Source of the DNA: Puniceicoccales bacterium
GTDB lineage: Bacteria > Verrucomicrobiota > Verrucomicrobiia > Opitutales > UBA9783
Length of the DNA stretch: 64,000 bases
Assembly: GCA_031258545.1 (NCBI GenBank)
Contig: JAIRMU010000008.1
Coordinates: forward strand, 40,328-104,327
Direction of reading: 5' to 3'
Shown: positions 7,938-17,080 of the stretch, one piece after another
Layout: every line of letters begins with the position of its first letter
Position numbering within the stretch: the first letter of the stretch is position 1
The notes under the pieces: generated by a model
Databases searched by the model: none
What the model saw: only the letters and a program-made list of their open reading frames with translations
What the model was told of the DNA's origin: nothing
Position numbers and translations under genes: made by a program

Positions 7938-9323
7938 TTGAATTTCGCTATGTGCATAAGTTGTTTGCTTTCACGGCGACAAGGCTGCATTGCAAAGACA
8001 AATAAATCAGGTGAGTGTCATGCTAAAAAGGCGATTGTTGTGAAACCAATTATAGATGCCATGCGGACTACGTACACCGTTTTGAAAACCAAAATGTTAG
8101 GTCGCATTGGACCCGAAACTAGCTCTTCAGGTTTCTCCACAGCGATTCAAAATATACTTAAACAATCTACCTGGCTATTGCTGCCACTGAACAACGCAAA
8201 ATCTATTTTGTTGGTCTCGCAGGCACTTTGCAAAAACCGTGTGCAAAAGTTGGAAGCGTATTTAAACAAATCCATCGTGGTACGTATCATTTCTTTAAAT
8301 CACCTACAACAATGGATGCAGTGGCATCGCCAACATCGTTTGTCGGCATCGAACCGTACCCCAAGTGCAAATCCATCGGTGCACAAAATTTTATGCGAGG
8401 CTCAAGAACTTTCGGCCTCCGACTGTTATATTCAATGGACCGAGACTTGTTACAAAACTTTTTATCGTGTCCGTGGAATTTTAACAACGCCAAAAGAATT
8501 GTCTCATATCCATGGACAACAGTTGCTGATGAGTTTTTTAATTCTAGCGCACCTCAATCTAGACAAAACGGGGCAGCCTCAGGAGGGACACTTTCGTTAC
8601 CCGTTGACGGAAAATTCCATTTTCTGCCGTCTATCGTATATTGCAAGTAACACCGCTCAAAGTTTAGTGTTAAGGCTGTTTCACGACACATCCACGCAAT
8701 TCGAATTATGTTCTCTCGGCATGCCAACCTCGCTTGCCAATGATCTTAAACAAACGCTCAAAATGCACAAGAGCGGCATGATCCTTTTGACGGGGCCCAC
8801 GGGAAGCGGAAAAACAACAACGCTGTACAGTTTAATTCATTTTCTTGCCCACGAACGTAAGAAAATTATTACGCTTGAGGATCCCATAGAAGCTGAAATT
8901 GATGGCGTAGTGCAGACCGAAATCAATGAAAATGTTGGTTACGATTTTGCAACGGGGCTTAAAGCTGTATTACGTCAAGATCCAGACGTCATTGTTGTGG
9001 GTGAAATAAGGGATTCCACCGCCGCACTTCACGCATTTCACGCCTGTTTGTCGGGATACTTGGTCATCACAACCTTGCATGCAAAGTCTTTGGAAGAAGT
9101 TCCTTTTCGCTGCACAGAACTGGGCGTCGAAATAAGTACCTTTGACGACAACATCCTGTACACTATTCATCAAGTACTCAAAAATTCATCCCTCCTAAGC
9201 AATCGGGCTAACCTAGCTTTTCAACGCCAAGCGGTTTTTAATTGTAAAAAATCTGACTTAAACGACCCCTGTGTCTCAACAAATGCTTCCGATTCCACGG
9301 AGCGTCTCGCTTCGCATGCATAG
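7938..9323 (+). CDS. gspE: GspE/PilB/PilT-type secretion ATPase
   Basis: Secretion hexamer ATPase that powers pseudopilus assembly. Visible elements in order: an N-terminal region, a middle domain with ASDCYIQW and FYRVRGIL (the ASDIHxE and YRIxG of the family), Walker A GPTGSGKTTT, Asp box ITLEDPIEAEIDGVVQTEIN, Walker B AVLRQDPDVIVVGEIRD and His box ITTLHA. The C-terminal part after the His box is short and divergent and lacks the QRLxRxLC and tetracysteine zinc module of standard GspE. The frame opens with TTG at 7938; ATG at 7950 or 8061 are other possible starts, and the first 40 residues look weak. Partners are GspF at 1328 and the pseudopilins at 44.2 and 49.7 kb. Confidence 0.85.
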   Translation: MNFAMCISCLLSRRQGCIAKTNKSGECHAKKAIVVKPIIDAMRTTYTVLKTKMLGRIGPETSSSGFSTAIQNILKQSTWLLLPLNNAKSILLVSQALCKNRVQKLEAYLNKSIVVRIISLNHLQQWMQWHRQHRLSASNRTPSANPSVHKILCEAQELSASDCYIQWTETCYKTFYRVRGILTTPKELSHIHGQQLLMSFLILAHLNLDKTGQPQEGHFRYPLTENSIFCRLSYIASNTAQSLVLRLFHDTSTQFELCSLGMPTSLANDLKQTLKMHKSGMILLTGPTGSGKTTTLYSLIHFLAHERKKIITLEDPIEAEIDGVVQTEINENVGYDFATGLKAVLRQDPDVIVVGEIRDSTAALHAFHACLSGYLVITTLHAKSLEEVPFRCTELGVEISTFDDNILYTIHQVLKNSSLLSNRANLAFQRQAVFNCKKSDLNDPCVSTNASDSTERLASHA

Positions 9324-9517
9324 GAAAATTGAAGCAATGAATCATTTCTTAAGACCCCAGTATCTCCGTTGTACGGCAACGATGATGAGTGCGTTTTCCA
9401 AGTGGTCATCAACAAATTTGGCCTGAAATTCATGCGTAAAAATCACGATCCATGCTTGACTTTTCAAACTCACACTTCAATTTTGAAACATTACACATAA
9501 AAGTGCTCAGGTAATTC

Positions 9518-11281
9518 ATGCAAAACTTTGCAAACCAATGTTTAGATATGGCCCGTTCCGTTTTGGGACACAACTTATCGGCCATTAATGAAGATGGAAC
9601 CGTACTCCCATTGGGTAATGAAGTAGCTGTACCGGAAGAAAGTGCCCACGCACTGGCTGCCATGGGTGAATTTTATAGGGCTACGCGCGAAACAACCCTG
9701 GGAGACTTTGACATCGTTGATCTGGGCGCCCGTTGTTTGACGCACCAAGTTTTTGCCGAAGGCGAAAACAATCGTGCCTTGGCTTATTCGGCTTTGGGGC
9801 TATTGGCATTTGGACCTGCAAAACAAAGAAATTTGATTTGGGAACGTCTGATGGATCCAACACGTGAACAACTGGATAAACGCTTGTTGGCACGTACCCA
9901 TGCCAAGGGAATTTTTCAAGCTTTCAACATAGCAAAAGCAGTTGCCCGTTACAGCATGGGACTTACGAAAAAAGATGAAACCGGTCGACTCATTGACAAA
10001 TTTTTAGAACAAATTCAAGAAACAAGTACCCACGGATTCTTCTCGGACGAAACGGAACACGGGATAGGTGGCGTATACGATGTTTCGGGGCTAATGTGTT
10101 TTATTTTCATTCGGCAAGCCTTAAAATTACACGTTAATCTGTCCTTATGCGAACGTAAATTACCCAGTTTACGGACATTTGCAGAAAAATATTTAAAGTT
10201 ATTTCCCGACCTTGTTCGTTCCGATGGACTCGGGTGGGCTTACGGCAGAGGTGTCGGCGTTTACGGACAAATGTACTGCATCAGCATGATTTTGCAATTC
10301 CTTCGCGATGGCTGGATTGGTACCGACAAAAAACCAATTTATTTGGATTTGTTACGTCGCTTGTTTCAATACTTTTTCGTGACCTACCTGGATCAGGAAA
10401 ACGGGGCCTTGGTTGTAAATGATGTTGAACGTTCCGCCTTACTTTCGCAAACGACGCGCATCGTTAATTTCGATGCCGCACGTTATTTATGTCAATGGTC
10501 ACGACTGGCAAATGTTGTCGGTATCTCGCTGAACGTACCTGCAGGTGCTTCCAAAACGAGTGGACGATTCATTATTTTCGATAAATCTAATCAAAAGGAA
10601 CAAGGCGTTTTCACCTACCAAAGTGCATCGTCTAAGCTGCATGTGCAATTGCCGTTAGTCAGTGGACGCGGCAAAACCAATGAGTCCGATGCTTTGGCAT
10701 TTCCCCACTGCCCTGGCGTTTTTGATTGGCCCGTTAACACGTATCTACCTATTTTACTACCCGAACTTACGCTGGGAACGGTTAAAGTAATTCCCTCCTA
10801 TTACGGCAAAAGATGTACCACCGGCCTGGGGCTAAATAGTGCTTTTTTTTTCCGCTACGAACAACCGGAACTCATTTCACACGAAGAAACCATGTTGCCC
10901 GGCCTGGGAAGTTGTAAAGTGAGTTGGACGTTCACAAAAGATGAAGTCAAAGCGGATTTTATCTTTAGATTTAAACAGGCAATCACCTTGGACGCCTTCA
11001 GGTACGTCATTCCCATTTGCGCTCCACATTCACGTTACCGTCTTGGCAATTCTTTGGCACTGGGGGAAAATAGCCTACAAGCGATTGTTTTAAAAGACGA
11101 TTTCGGGGCAAGCTGGCAGGACATTCAAGACGTCATTCAAAATCTCACATACAAGACGTATTACGGGAAAATTTGCTATCTACAGGTTTTGGCGCGTACA
11201 ATGCCTCTCAATTTACAAGTAAACAAAGAATACCAACTGCAAATTCAATTGCAGCCAGACATTCAATGGATCGCAAAATAA
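9518..11281 (+). CDS. conserved hypothetical protein, possible alpha-toroid plus beta-sandwich architecture
   Basis: 587 residues with no signal peptide and no membrane segment. The first 340 residues are helical with repeated aromatic/Gly motifs (GGVYDVSGLMCF, GLGWAYGRGVGVYGQMYC), which is how alpha/alpha-toroid carbohydrate-active enzymes look. The rest is beta-rich (strand-turn patterns such as LPILLPELTLGTVKVIPSYYG). This order resembles heparinase II/III-like or DUF2264-like proteins, but no catalytic signature is identifiable, so the resemblance is architectural. It stands alone between the secretion ATPase and the lipoprotein on the same strand. Confidence 0.6.
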   Translation: MQNFANQCLDMARSVLGHNLSAINEDGTVLPLGNEVAVPEESAHALAAMGEFYRATRETTLGDFDIVDLGARCLTHQVFAEGENNRALAYSALGLLAFGPAKQRNLIWERLMDPTREQLDKRLLARTHAKGIFQAFNIAKAVARYSMGLTKKDETGRLIDKFLEQIQETSTHGFFSDETEHGIGGVYDVSGLMCFIFIRQALKLHVNLSLCERKLPSLRTFAEKYLKLFPDLVRSDGLGWAYGRGVGVYGQMYCISMILQFLRDGWIGTDKKPIYLDLLRRLFQYFFVTYLDQENGALVVNDVERSALLSQTTRIVNFDAARYLCQWSRLANVVGISLNVPAGASKTSGRFIIFDKSNQKEQGVFTYQSASSKLHVQLPLVSGRGKTNESDALAFPHCPGVFDWPVNTYLPILLPELTLGTVKVIPSYYGKRCTTGLGLNSAFFFRYEQPELISHEETMLPGLGSCKVSWTFTKDEVKADFIFRFKQAITLDAFRYVIPICAPHSRYRLGNSLALGENSLQAIVLKDDFGASWQDIQDVIQNLTYKTYYGKICYLQVLARTMPLNLQVNKEYQLQIQLQPDIQWIAK

Positions 11282-11466
11282 TGATTGTGGACCGCAAGGG
11301 TGTTTTGGTTCAACTTTTTTAGCTGTTTTTTTGTAACATTTCCAATGTTGGCTTCAGGGTTAACGCAATGGAAAATAAAGCAGATTTTTGCACAACTTTC
11401 AAAAAAATAAAACATGGATGCATTTTGTACGTTGACAATTTCAAAAAACTGTTTTTATAAAGAGTC

Positions 11467-12576
11467 ATGAAATATGTTTCGGTTTGCGTTGTAGGTATCG
11501 GTACATTATTGTTGTCCGGTTGCCAAACAACGAAAGTGGGACCACGTGCACTCAAAAGTTCCCACAGTGCTTACAATCAAGCACTCATTACCACATTGGA
11601 TGAACAACTTTTAACCAATATTGTTCGACTGCGTTATCGCGACAACCCTGTTTTCCTGGAGGCCAATACGATTACCCAAAGCAACAAAGCCAGCGGTAGT
11701 TTGGGATTAGAGTTTTCAAAAGTCTTTTTGGGAAAACCAAGTAATGGTGCTTACAATGGGACAGGGGGCATTAAACCTAGTGCGGGGTGCGAAGATGGAT
11801 CACAAATTGTCCTAAAACCGTTGACGGGCAACGAGTTTATTAAGAAGTTAATGACTCCCATTCAAAATCCCATCCTAATTTCCATGATTCAATCCGGATG
11901 GCGAGCGGATCGCGTGTTTAATTTGTGCGTCGAAAGAATTAACAATCTTTACAATGCACCTACCGCAAGTGGACCTACCCCCATGTGTGCCCCTGAATAT
12001 GCAAAATTTTACCGCTTTACCGAACTGCTACGTATTTTCCAACGCAATAATCTGATCAATTTTGGAGAGCAGCCGGATGTCAACTTTGCGGACCTCGTGC
12101 TAAGGGTCACGGAAAGCCCTTCATTTGCGAAAGAAATAAAAGAGTTTAAAACATTGGCAAATCTCAATCCCAACATCAGCGAATTTAAATTTAAAAGCAG
12201 CTTCTTGGAAATGGGGCCAAAGAAATTAACCATGCGAGCACGTTCTCTATTGGGTATATTTTTCTTCCTGTCGCAGGGCGTAGAAGTTCCCGAAGAAGAC
12301 GAAACCCAAGGTTTGGTAACCGTCACTCAAAATCTAGATGGATCCAGGTTTGACTGGAGTACGATTTCAACGCGGTTCTTAACCGTCCACTGCAGCACAT
12401 CTAAATTAAGGCCAAATAACGCTTACGTTGCCTGTCATTATCGCAATAAATGGTTTTTTATCGCGGATAACGACCTGGAATCCAAAACGAGTTTTATGTT
12501 GCTCAATCAAATATTCACGCTACAATCTTCAAAGTATAAAGCTTCCGATCCAATTCTCGTATTGTCCGGATCCTAA
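11467..12576 (+). CDS. conserved outer-membrane-type lipoprotein of unknown function
   Basis: 369 residues. The N-terminus has a lipoprotein signal with lipobox LLLSGC (Cys 19). The section NQALITTLDEQLLTNIVRLRYRDNPVFLE is the signature of a widespread, uncharacterised lipoprotein family in Gram-negative bacteria, whose members start with a run like AYNxA...QLLxNIVRLRYxDxPxFLE. The residue after the Cys is Gln, not Asp, which allows sorting to the outer membrane. No catalytic motif is seen. A factor-independent terminator follows about 30 bp after the stop, so it closes its transcript. Confidence 0.78.
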   Translation: MKYVSVCVVGIGTLLLSGCQTTKVGPRALKSSHSAYNQALITTLDEQLLTNIVRLRYRDNPVFLEANTITQSNKASGSLGLEFSKVFLGKPSNGAYNGTGGIKPSAGCEDGSQIVLKPLTGNEFIKKLMTPIQNPILISMIQSGWRADRVFNLCVERINNLYNAPTASGPTPMCAPEYAKFYRFTELLRIFQRNNLINFGEQPDVNFADLVLRVTESPSFAKEIKEFKTLANLNPNISEFKFKSSFLEMGPKKLTMRARSLLGIFFFLSQGVEVPEEDETQGLVTVTQNLDGSRFDWSTISTRFLTVHCSTSKLRPNNAYVACHYRNKWFFIADNDLESKTSFMLLNQIFTLQSSKYKASDPILVLSGS

Positions 12577-12607
12577 GACTGATTTATTTATATTGTAGAC
12601 ACAAAAG

Positions 12608-12632
12608 GCTCATTGTACAAATGGGCTTTTTT
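12608..12632 (+). terminator. factor-independent terminator behind the lipoprotein gene
   Basis: The stem GCTCATT pairs with AATGGGC (one G-T wobble) around a short loop and is followed by six T residues. It lies about 30 bp after the stop at 12576 and just before the IS200 relic. Confidence 0.75.
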
Positions 12633-12640
12633 GTTCAACG

Positions 12641-13085
12641 CGGGTAAATACCCAGCTGCTTGCGGCGTGTGCTAGGGTAAAAAGGTGAGCGAGTACTGGT
12701 ATATAAGAGTTACAATGTAAGCGTATTAATGTACCATATTGTCTTGGCTGCTAAAGAGCGTCATGAAGCACATTTTTTGGAAATTGGTAGTGATAAACTA
12801 AGGACACAAAGTAGCCCGGTTTATAACGCGATGAAATGGGTTACGATTATCAAAAGTATTACGGCGAAAGAAATTTTTAAATGTTGTTTTCAGATAAAGA
12901 CACAACTGTGGGGTGGTGCTTTTTAGACAAGTGGATATTTCGTGAATACGGTAAACCAACATGGCAATGAGCAAGTAGTATCCAATTATAAAACCCAAGG
13001 TATGAATTATATACCACTTTATAACAATAAACAGTTCGTACTCCTTACATAATACTCCGCTGCTTTGCGGCGGGGTCCTTTATTT
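12641..13085 (+). mobile_element. relic of an IS200/IS605-type insertion sequence
   Basis: A dead tnpA (next entry) is flanked by matching subterminal hairpins. On the left, CCCAGCTGCTTGCGGCGTG at 12651 is a decayed palindrome. On the right, CCGCTGC-TTT-GCGGCGG at 13057-13073 is an intact 7-bp stem. IS200/IS605 ends are imperfect hairpins bound by TnpA rather than terminal inverted repeats, which fits both. No target duplication is expected in this family. The element sits between a terminator and the tRNA gene. The exact boundaries are estimates. Confidence 0.62.
12681..13052 (+). pseudogene. tnpA: IS200-type transposase tnpA, internally deleted and interrupted by TAG
   Basis: Translation in one frame gives YKSYNVSVLMYHIVLAAKER, close to the N-terminus of IS200-family TnpA (YHIVxxxKxR). 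It later gives SITAKEIFKCC and LWGGAF, then a TAG at 12924-12926 where the family has Trp, then TSGYFVNTVNQHGNEQVVSN, the family C-terminus. The HUH motif that should lie in the middle (xPDHVHLL) is absent: about 40 residues are missing between YNAMKW and SITAKE. The catalytic Tyr region after VNQHGNE is present. It therefore has an internal deletion, a nonsense codon and no good start codon. The element cannot move unless helped in trans. Confidence 0.75.
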
Positions 13086-13174
13086 TCAAGTTTTTTAATT
13101 TTTATCGCATTTGCCCTTGACCTTTATCCGAAGATCCATTGCTTTATAACATTAGTATAAATCCGTTATACAGA

Positions 13175-13251
<77 letters not shown>

Positions 13252-13527
13252 AAAAAATTAATGTAACTTTAATGGTAACCATGTGAATGTTGAACTAAAT
13301 CCCGAGGATACTGTATAAATTCCTTGGGAAAGGCTGAAAGATATGTATTTTTGTAATTGACTTGCCTAGATGAAATATATTTTTTTGTAAAATTAAACTG
13401 AAAAACTAAAATAAATGAGTGATTTAAGTAACAAGTTTTTAGATTATGCTTAAGCCTGCAGACATTAGAAATATCATATAATAAATGAAGAAATTAATAA
13501 AGTTCCCGTGTCAATGTTAGTTATCTT
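13252..13527. other. AT-rich intergenic region, no gene seen
   Basis: About 275 bp between the tRNA and the first glycan gene, very AT-rich. No open frame of note and no clear attachment-site repeat of the tRNA 3' end. It probably holds the promoter of the 13528 gene, but I cannot pick one out with confidence. Confidence 0.5.
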
Positions 13528-14595
13528 ATGAATATTGTGTTATTGGGGATGTTTTTATGTCTTTTTTGTGAAATTTTTAGAGCCTGCTTTGGTAGAATTC
13601 CTTGTTTCCTCTATGCATCTACGTTTTTTTCCACAAGCCTATTTTTTATGTGGACTCTTTTAATTTTCTATAAAGCGTATCGGGAATCAAAATTTCTTTA
13701 TTCAAAAAAGCAAGTTTTATTTGGGTTAACGCTTGTTATAGGATATTTTTTGTATAATTTTTATCTGCAACCCTCTTTGAGATGGGATTTTTGGGTACGT
13801 TGTAAAATGCTACTTTTCTTATCCTACCTTTGGGTTGTACCTCAATTTCTGAAATTGGTTGAGGAGAAAATCCTCCATATATGTTTATTAGGTAGTTATA
13901 TAGGAGTATGTTTGTATATCATTTTATTATATCCAAAATTGCATTGGCTTAAAAGTGTTAATCCTAATTTCTTAGCATATTGGTTAAATTTTTTCACCTT
14001 ATTCGCTATTTTGAATGATAGAATGTTATTTAATCTACGATATAAAATAACAATATATTGTTTTACGTTGTTTGTTATAGTGATGATATTGGGAGCTCGA
14101 TATTCTTTTTTGTTAGCATTAATGGTTATTCCTTGGTGTTTTTGTAAGTATGGTGTTAAAAGGGTTTTTCTTATAATATTATTAAGTATATTTTTAATAA
14201 TTATGTATACAATTGTGTACATGCGATATCCTAACCACGTGAACGAGAAGATGTATAAGATGTTATTCGTGTTGAAGGCTAAGAATACGTATCAAGCATA
14301 TTGCGACAGTTATCTTTTGGACACTAAATCGTTTGAAAAAACAGACAATGGATTTAAATTGATAAAAGAGCATGGTGCAATGGAATCACATAATTTTTAT
14401 GTAGAAATGTTGCGTCATTTTAAGGCATTAGACTTTTTATTATTATTCTATTGCTTATTCCTTTTAGTTTATCCCTTTTCCTGTTTTTCTATAATGTGTT
14501 CATTGCTTTTTTTATTGTATGGTATAACATTGGCTACACCTTTTAATTTTATACTTGCCGCACTAGGAGTGATAGGAAGAAAAAAACAATTATAG
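13528..14595 (+). CDS. polytopic membrane protein, O-antigen polymerase/ligase-like
   Basis: 355 residues, with about nine to eleven membrane helices covering almost the whole length. A hydrophilic loop near residues 235-300 contains MESHNFYVEMLRHF, which resembles the HN-x-Y motif in the large periplasmic loop of WaaL/Wzy proteins, before two more helices. Wzy polymerises and WaaL ligates O-antigen at the periplasmic face of the inner membrane. Base composition is much more AT-rich than the genes to the left, with Leu, Phe and Ile encoded by TTA, TTT and ATA, which points to foreign origin. It is the first gene of the locus and reads toward the kinase genes. Confidence 0.6.
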   Translation: MNIVLLGMFLCLFCEIFRACFGRIPCFLYASTFFSTSLFFMWTLLIFYKAYRESKFLYSKKQVLFGLTLVIGYFLYNFYLQPSLRWDFWVRCKMLLFLSYLWVVPQFLKLVEEKILHICLLGSYIGVCLYIILLYPKLHWLKSVNPNFLAYWLNFFTLFAILNDRMLFNLRYKITIYCFTLFVIVMILGARYSFLLALMVIPWCFCKYGVKRVFLIILLSIFLIIMYTIVYMRYPNHVNEKMYKMLFVLKAKNTYQAYCDSYLLDTKSFEKTDNGFKLIKEHGAMESHNFYVEMLRHFKALDFLLLFYCLFLLVYPFSCFSIMCSLLFLLYGITLATPFNFILAALGVIGRKKQL

Positions 14596-14629
14596 AAAAC
14601 GTAAGAGTTTATATTTATATGCTTCTTGT

Positions 14630-14836
14630 GTGGTGTTTTGTAGCCTTATTGGAAATTTTATTGCTTTACGTCAGAAGCTGTTAGTTCTGTATGAAGGAAT
14701 ATATATCCTAATGCGTATCCAATTAGCTAATGTTTTCGTTATTAGCATCTTAAGTTCTATGGTTAAAGGAGGCCTACTGGTTTCTATGTGTTTGCTTCTT
14801 TTTACATATTTTATAGAAAAAACATCGAAGAAATGA
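14630..14836 (+). CDS. small hydrophobic hypothetical protein
   Basis: Open frame of up to 68 codons (GTG start; an ATG lies at 14711) ending in a TGA that overlaps the ATG of the next gene as ATGA. Such overlap suggests translational coupling and so a real gene. The product is mainly two hydrophobic segments (ANVFVISILSSMV, LLVSMCLLLFTYFI) with a short basic tail. It may be a small membrane protein or the surviving end of a larger one. Nothing else is recognisable. Confidence 0.35.
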   Translation: MVFCSLIGNFIALRQKLLVLYEGIYILMRIQLANVFVISILSSMVKGGLLVSMCLLLFTYFIEKTSKK

Positions 14837-15557
14837 CAATCATTGAATTTTGCGGAGGAACAAGTGTTGGCAAAACAACACTTGTAAAAGAATTAAAATC
14901 GAGATCAAAATACATCACTACGGATGTCGATTATATTTTTCGATGGCTTAAAATACCTTATACAAGATGGACTTGTAGGTTCATTTTGCACCCGTTTGTA
15001 TATTTTCATTTTTTAAGATTATGTATCTATAGGAGGTATTGTTTTTATACATTCTTTGGTTATGTTTTTAAAAAGCAAAAATATCCATTTTTAATTAAAT
15101 TGAAATTATGTAATAGTTTCATAAGAACTTTCGGAATTTCCTTTTTTTTAAGTAGGCAAGATATTGCCAAAAACAATGCTATAGTCTTAAGAGATGAAGG
15201 ACCTATACAAATAATAAATAACATAATTTCTACATTTCATGATGAAATAAATGTAAATTGCCAATTATGGAAACAACTATTTTCAAAATTGCCAAATGAA
15301 TTATTTTCAAAAATAGTTGTTATACATGATGCCGATAAAATGTAGCCATTAGATCGTTAAAAAGGTCTGATCCGGCCTTTGGTAATAAAAAGTTATCTTA
15401 CAAACAATGGTTGTGCTTCGCAAAAAATAATAGAAAGATCTTTACATATTTAGAGTCTCTATTAAGCGGTAAAATTGTGTGTGTTGTTCCTCCAGGCAAA
15501 AATAAATTAAATGTTGTCGTTAATGCTCTAAAAGAAAAATTAAACATTGATATCTAA
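14833..15557 (+). CDS. P-loop kinase-like protein, frameshifted near 15343
   Basis: The start ATG at 14833 overlaps the previous stop. The N-terminus MTIIEFCGGTSVGKTTLV is a Walker A P-loop of the thymidylate/shikimate-kinase style. The first frame stops at 15343-15345 after VVIHDADKM. Another frame then runs open from AIRSLKRSDPAFGNKKLSYK through FTYLESLLSGKIVCVVPPG to a TAA at 15555-15557, overlapping the next ATG as TAATG. Restoring one base in ATGTAG gives a continuous protein of about 241 residues. The coupling at both ends shows the full-length gene was the functional unit. It may be a real mutation or a sequence error. Function: probably a small-molecule kinase of the glycan pathway. 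Confidence 0.6.
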
Positions 15558-17035
15558 TGAAGGTATTAAAGTCATTAATGGAAGTCTTGAGTACAAGCAA
15601 TCATGCCAAGATAAACTATTGCCACTGGAAATCAAATAACCATTTGGACAGTGCATTGCAAGGAGATGATGACCTTGACGTTTTAGTTATCCCAAGCGAT
15701 TTGCCTAAATTAAAATCCATTTTATTACAAAATGAGTTTATTGAAATGTACACGCCAATGTCTAGATATCAACCAGGAATTTACCATTTTTACAAATTTG
15801 ATACAGAAAGTTCAAAAATTATACACTTTCACTTGTTTGTGGATCTTATTACCGGCAATGGATTAGTTAAAAATTTTCATCTCCCGTTTCGGGATATGTT
15901 ATTGAAAGAAACCTGTCTGTATAAAAATTTGATCGTCATTCCAAGCTTAGAAACTGAATTTATTGTGTTTATTTTTCGCTTATTAAGTAAACAGGGAAAC
16001 TTATTTGATTTTCAGAAATTTTTGAAAGAAAAAAAGCAAATTGTGGACGAATTTAAAACTTTTATAAAACACATCAATTGTAAAAAAGTATTAGTTTTAT
16101 TGCAGTCTCATAACGCAAACGAATTTTTGGTGCCATTTTACCACCAAGCTGTACAATATTTGAAAGCTAAGTCTTGGATTAAGTTATTTGTATTGGGAAT
16201 TAAATTTAAACAAACTGCAAACTGGTATCGGTATTCATATTTTGTTGCCGTATACATAGAAATGAAAGGTATTTTTCGATATCTATACTGTAAATTAAGA
16301 AAAGAGAAGGCTGTACATTTTGGTTCTCCAACACCCATTGTAGCTCTTATTGGAGGTCCTGCATCAGGCAAAACCACGCTCACAAAAAACATTAAAAAAA
16401 TTTTGTGCCCTTATTTAGGCGTACACTATTTCCACGTTGGAAAACCCGAAGCATCTTGGATGTTTTGTTGGTTACGCCTTTTTCTACCATTAATGAGAAA
16501 AATGTTACCACATCACACATCAACTTGCATTGAAAAAACGCAACAATTGGGCACTTTAGTAAAGGTTTCATACTTACACATTTTCCGAAAGCTTATTCTT
16601 GCATACGAACGCAAAAAGCTAATAACGAAGATCTTCCAAAAATCAATATCTGGATCCTTATGTTTATGCGATCGATATCCGTTAAACAGTAAATTTTTAA
16701 CGGACGGTAGTACTTTTTCCGATCATGATATTGCTTTTGAACGTTCAAATTTCAAACGCATGTTAATGCGCATGGAAAAAAGAATTTACCAAACTTTCCC
16801 AAAGCCAAATTTAATATTTTTCTTAAAGGTATCTCCCAAGGTTGCACTTTTAAGAAACAGTATCCGTCTGCAATCTTACAAAGATGAGGCATATTTACTA
16901 TTTAGGCATAAACTTTTATGTGAAATTGAAAAATCTTACGATGGAGATTCTTCGTTTTATACAATAGACACAGAAGCAATGGACGAAACACATTGTTCTA
17001 ATTTTATTATCAGCTCTATTTTGAGGAATATTTAA
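15557..17035 (+). CDS. two-domain protein: nucleotidyltransferase-like plus thymidylate-kinase-like P-loop domain
   Basis: 492 residues. The N-terminal half has NYCHWKSNNHLDSALQGDDDLDVLV, the pattern of a nucleotidyltransferase-superfamily domain (G-x-D-D-L-D-V-L). The C-terminal half has Walker A ALIGGPASGKTTLTKNI near residue 265 and CDRYPLNSKF, which matches the DRY segment of thymidylate kinases. Proteins of this two-part design occur in capsule and exopolysaccharide loci, but their substrate is not known to me. The gene overlaps the preceding kinase as TAATG. It is a candidate for the kinase missing from the phosphoramidate set at 19-23 kb. AT-rich like its neighbours. Confidence 0.7.
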   Translation: MKVLKSLMEVLSTSNHAKINYCHWKSNNHLDSALQGDDDLDVLVIPSDLPKLKSILLQNEFIEMYTPMSRYQPGIYHFYKFDTESSKIIHFHLFVDLITGNGLVKNFHLPFRDMLLKETCLYKNLIVIPSLETEFIVFIFRLLSKQGNLFDFQKFLKEKKQIVDEFKTFIKHINCKKVLVLLQSHNANEFLVPFYHQAVQYLKAKSWIKLFVLGIKFKQTANWYRYSYFVAVYIEMKGIFRYLYCKLRKEKAVHFGSPTPIVALIGGPASGKTTLTKNIKKILCPYLGVHYFHVGKPEASWMFCWLRLFLPLMRKMLPHHTSTCIEKTQQLGTLVKVSYLHIFRKLILAYERKKLITKIFQKSISGSLCLCDRYPLNSKFLTDGSTFSDHDIAFERSNFKRMLMRMEKRIYQTFPKPNLIFFLKVSPKVALLRNSIRLQSYKDEAYLLFRHKLLCEIEKSYDGDSSFYTIDTEAMDETHCSNFIISSILRNI

Positions 17036-17080
17036 AACACTTCTTATTTTTAGATATTTTGCCTTTATTTTACCCTACCA

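Noticed and set aside
8228..8650. 140-codon frame inside the secretion ATPase gene
   Set aside because: It overlaps the GspE-like coding region in another frame; the ATPase motifs show which frame is real.
13117..13150. Promoter TTGACC...TATAAC for the tRNA gene
   Set aside because: The spacer would be 22 bp, too long to claim; other pairs are no better.
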